Source: GCA-2733415 sp049609325 (GTDB taxonomy: Bacteria; Bacteroidota; Bacteroidia; Flavobacteriales; Flavobacteriaceae). From it: 55,476 nucleotides of DNA. Shown piece after piece: positions 52,217 through 55,476 of this stretch. The stretch is from NCBI GenBank assembly GCA_049609325.1, contig JBMYYK010000012.1, positions 1 through 55,476 of the forward strand, given 5' to 3'. The notes beneath the pieces were generated by a model. The model was not told the DNA's origin. It did no database searches and was given only the letters and a program-made list of their open reading frames with translations. The translations under genes and the position numbers were made by a program. How positions within the stretch are numbered: position 1 is the first letter of the stretch; each line of letters begins with the position of its first letter.

Positions 52217-55200
52217 AAAAAAATATTATTAGTACTAGCAGTATTGTGCTTTAACATTGGTAGCGCACAAATAAATATTGCATCAGGAGGAACTGTTACT
52301 GCAGGATCGTGTGGTAATACATTTGTAGATTCTGGAGGAGCAGGAGGAAATTATTCTGGAAATGAAAATTATCAAATTACTATTTGTCCAGATACTCCTG
52401 GTACATATATCCAATTTGAGTTCAGTTCTTTTGATGTAGAAGGTGAACCTTGGGATTTTTTAACGTTTTATGAAGGTACTGGTACTGGAGGTACAGTAAT
52501 AGGTACTTATGGAGATACAAGTCCGCCAGATTTTGGCGCATGCGCAGGAGGTACTTACATCGCGTCTAGTCATCCTTCAGGATGTATTACAATTACATTT
52601 GAATCTGACTTCATTGGTAATCAAGCAGGATGGGAAGCTGATATCACATGTACAACAACAGCAGGAGGTGATGCTATAGTTGGAGGAAATACTCCGCCAG
52701 CAAATTCTGTATGTGGTGGTTCAAATCCATTTTGTGCAGATGCAGGAGCTTTAGAGTTTGAAAATACATCTGATGCTGATTGTGTGCCAGATGCTCCAGC
52801 TGTTGTAGTTGCCAATTCATGCCTAGGGTCAGCACCTAATCCAGCATGGTATTTTATTGAAGTTGGTGAAGCAGGAGATATTGTTGTAGATATTTCACAA
52901 ACCACTGGGCCAAACGGTACCGGAGTAGGGTTAGATGTTGATTATGTTGTATGGGGGCCTTTTAATTCTCCGTCTGATGCTTGTACAGATTTTACTAGTG
53001 GTGATTGTACATCAGATCATAATTGTTCAGGAACAGTTGTAGACTGTAGTTATAGTATTGCACCTACAGAAACTGCCACAATACCAAATGCACAAGTTGG
53101 TGAATTTTATATGTTTTTAATCACAAACTTTAATGGTGCAGCAGGATATATCACATTAGATCAAACCAATACAGGAAATACTGGTGCGGGAGCTACGGAT
53201 TGTTGTCCGTTTGAAGAAGGAGTAGACCCTTCAACATGTGGAGCAACAGATGGAGCAATTAACATTTCGTTATTAATAGCTAATACATCGTATACGGTAA
53301 ATTATACAGACCCTTCAGGAAACCCACAATCTTATACTGCGGTTACTGATGGAAACGGAACCTTACAAGTGCCTAATTTAGGAGCTGGTACATATACTGA
53401 TATTGATTTAGGAGTAATAAATTGTACTCCTGCAACTATAACTTTAGGTGATAGTGCCACTCCAGTACTTAATACGTTCACAAGTAATGATCCAATTTGT
53501 TCTGGTGAAGATGCTATTTTTACCTTAAATGGGACACCAGGTACAACAATTAGTTATACAACTACCACAAATGGTGCGCAAACTGTTGTTCTTGATGGTG
53601 CTGGTAATGCAACAATAACCGTAACTGGTGTGACTGCAGATGAAACAATGACCATAACACAATTGTCTTTAAGCGGATGTAATATAACGTTATCTAATGC
53701 CCAAACAGTTACTTTAGGAACTAGTCCAACAGCAGATGCAGCTACTGTTTCGTCACCTGTGTGTACTGGTGATGATGCTGTGTTTACAATTACTGGTACA
53801 CCAGGAGCTACAGTAAATTATACAACCACTACAGATGGAGCACAATCTATTGTATTAGATGCTTCTGGTAATGCAACGGTAACTGTAACAGGTGTTACTG
53901 CAGATGAAACCATTACGTTAGTTGATGTGTCGTCGTCTTCTGGAGCGCCAATAGTTGAAAACGGAATCAATGCCACAGGAGGAGTCAATCCAGGAAATGC
54001 TACAGGAGCAATACTACCTGTTGGTTCTGCATTAGGTAATGCTAATGCTGCTACTGTAAATAATGCTAATAGAGATTTAACAATCACATTAGCATCTACT
54101 GTTCCAGCAGGAACAGTAATAACTGTAAGTTTAGCAAAAGCCAATAATAATGGTGCAGTCAATATTACTGATGGTGTAAATACAACAGCTTTTAGTGCTG
54201 GGGCAAATAACACGTCGCAACAGATAACATTTACAACAGGTGTTACAACAAATACAATAACTATAAACAGAACTGGAGGTTCAGTTCGTATTGATGGGGT
54301 TGAATACACACTAACACCAACAGGTTGTATAATACCACTTACAGATTCAGAAACTGTAGTTGTTAATCCAGAGCCATTAATTGCAGATACAACCGCTGAA
54401 ATTTGTTCAGAAAGTGCATTTAGTGTTACTCCAGTAGATACTTTGCCAGATGTTGTTCCTGCAGGAACAACATATACATGGTCTGCACCAGTAATTGCAC
54501 CTTTAGGAAGTATAACAGGAGGAAGTGCTCAAGCTGTGGGGCAAACGTCTATTAGCCAAACACTAACCAATACTACCAATGCAGTTGCAACGGCTACATA
54601 TACAGTTACTGCAACTTCTGGTACTGCGCCAAACACGTGTACAGACATCTTTGATATCGTGGTTACAGTCAACCCTTTACCAGTTGTTGACACGCCTGCA
54701 GATGTTACAATGTGTGATAGTTATACACTACCAGCTCTAACAACTGGAACTTATTATACAGGTTCAGGAGGAACAGGAACGGTATTAAATGCTGGAGATG
54801 CTATTACGAGTACACAAACAATTTATGTGTATGAGGAGACTGGAACAACACCAAATTGTTTTGATGAACATAGCTTTGTTGTAACTATTAATACTACACC
54901 AAGTGTAGATACACCTGCAGATGTTACCATATGTGATAGTTATACATTACCAGTATTAACATCTGGTACGTATTATACTGGTTCAGGTGGAACTGGGATA
55001 ACTTTAGCAGCAGGAACAACCATTACAAGTACACAAACAATTTATGTGTATGCAGAAACAGGAACAACACCAAATTGTTTTGATGAGCATAGTTTTGTAG
55101 TAACGATCAATGCTACACCAACTGTTGATACGCCATCAGATGTTACGATTTGTGATAGTTATACCTTACCGGCTTTAACAACAGGAACGTATTATACAGG

Positions 55201-55476
55201 AACAGGTGGAACAGGTACCGTACTAAATCCTGGAGATGCTATTACAAGTACACAAACAATTTATGTGTATGAGGAGACTGGAACAACACCAAATTGTTTT
55301 GATGAACATAGCTTTGTTGTAACTATTAATACTACACCAGTTGTAGATACACCTGCAGATGTTACAATATGTGATAGCTACACGTTACCAGCTTTAACAA
55401 CAGGTGCATATTATACAGGTTCAGGCGGAACAGGAACGGTATTAAATGCAGGAGATGCTATTACAAGTACACAGAC
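52217..55476 (+). CDS. Second giant CUB-domain adhesin, cut by the window end, start codon apparently lost
   Basis: I translated this frame by hand; it is open from the upstream stop (52196-52198) to the last base, over 1080 codons. The encoded start reads KKILLVLAVLCFNIGSAQ, a normal signal peptide, but no ATG, GTG or TTG precedes it: the bases before AAAAAAA at 52217 are AATTAT where AATTATG would restore ATG in frame. Domain order follows the first giant: CUB-like domain (VDSGGAGGNYSGNENY, GCITITFESD), the CGGSNPFCADAG...DVDYVVWGPF region, Ig-like repeats, an inserted segment (~53936-54320), a PKD-like stretch, then 73-residue repeats to the end. The sorting domain, if present, lies outside. 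Either a sequencing error, a non-standard start or a recently silenced gene. Confidence 0.85.
54681..55476 (+). repeat. 219-bp tandem repeats in the second giant adhesin
   Basis: The sequence DTPxDVTxCDSYTLPxL recurs at exactly 219-bp intervals (the GATGTTAC core starts at 54701, 54920, 55139 and 55358), a 73-residue unit with GTYYTGSGGTGT and TQTIYVYEETGTTPNCFDEH. At least three full copies and one partial copy; the array continues past the window. Confidence 0.93.

Noticed and set aside
52196..52217. Stop-codon readthrough fusing the second small protein to the giant adhesin, since both are in one frame
   Set aside because: The first module keeps the two genes separate with an ATG and the giant retains its own signal peptide; loss of one G explains the sequence more simply.
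53818..54309. 163-codon minus-strand frame
   Set aside because: Lies opposite the open frame of the second giant adhesin, whose domains and signal peptide are clear.

Overview
The window is about 55 kb of AT-rich chromosomal DNA from a member of the Bacteroidota, almost certainly a marine-type Flavobacteriaceae. The grounds are type IX secretion (T9SS) sorting domains of both types, Bacteroidota promoter elements (TAnnTTTG, sometimes with an upstream TTG), an ECF sigma/FecR/TonB-receptor locus, a eukaryote-like type II glutamine synthetase and the near absence of Shine-Dalgarno sequences. I cannot name the genus. No phage, transposon or CRISPR array is visible.

Layout. 1-177 is the end of an OmpR-type response regulator. 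254-14231 (minus strand) holds two giant surface genes: a thermolysin-like (M4) protease with six leucine-rich blocks and a dockerin-like C-terminus, followed 20 bp later by a small T9SS-anchored partner, and a repeat-rich adhesin ending in a self-cleaving S74 chaperone. 14629-18750 (plus) is an ECF sigma factor, FecR anti-sigma and TonB-dependent receptor. 18747-20390 (minus) is a YHYH lipoprotein and a small membrane protein. 20869-24616 contains tRNA-Arg, small conserved genes, a Ca/Na antiporter and glutamine synthetase. 25020-31056 is a complete curli (type VIII secretion) operon with extra parts. 31173-35298 has three SurA/PpiC-like chaperones, then moxR, an acyltransferase and acnB. 40720-44233 (minus) carries a glycosyltransferase, yidD, cysS and folE. 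44487 to the end is a tandem pair of 'small secreted protein + giant adhesin' modules.

Main discovery candidate. A bipartite element, ATAGGGT-N14-GTGTA, occurs four times, always with exactly 14 bases between halves and always in the noncoding DNA just upstream of a gene: before fecR-receptor (+), the M4 protease operon (-), the S74 adhesin (-) and the YHYH lipoprotein operon (-). These surround the ECF sigma gene, whose own start is preceded by a housekeeping-like TATATTTG instead. The simplest reading is a self-contained cell-surface signalling regulon in which the receptor/FecR/sigma relay switches on its own receptor plus a set of giant surface and secreted proteins.

Second system. The curli operon encodes a cysteine-containing multi-repeat curlin, a second curlin, a protein that looks like CsgH fused to CsgE, CsgF, a CsgG with an added beta-barrel-like domain, and a surface lipoprotein with a TolB-like propeller that is not part of classical curli. 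Its leader has a terminator-like hairpin and there are strong hairpins or palindromes between cistrons.

The last giant gene, open to the window edge, appears to have lost its start codon through one missing G.
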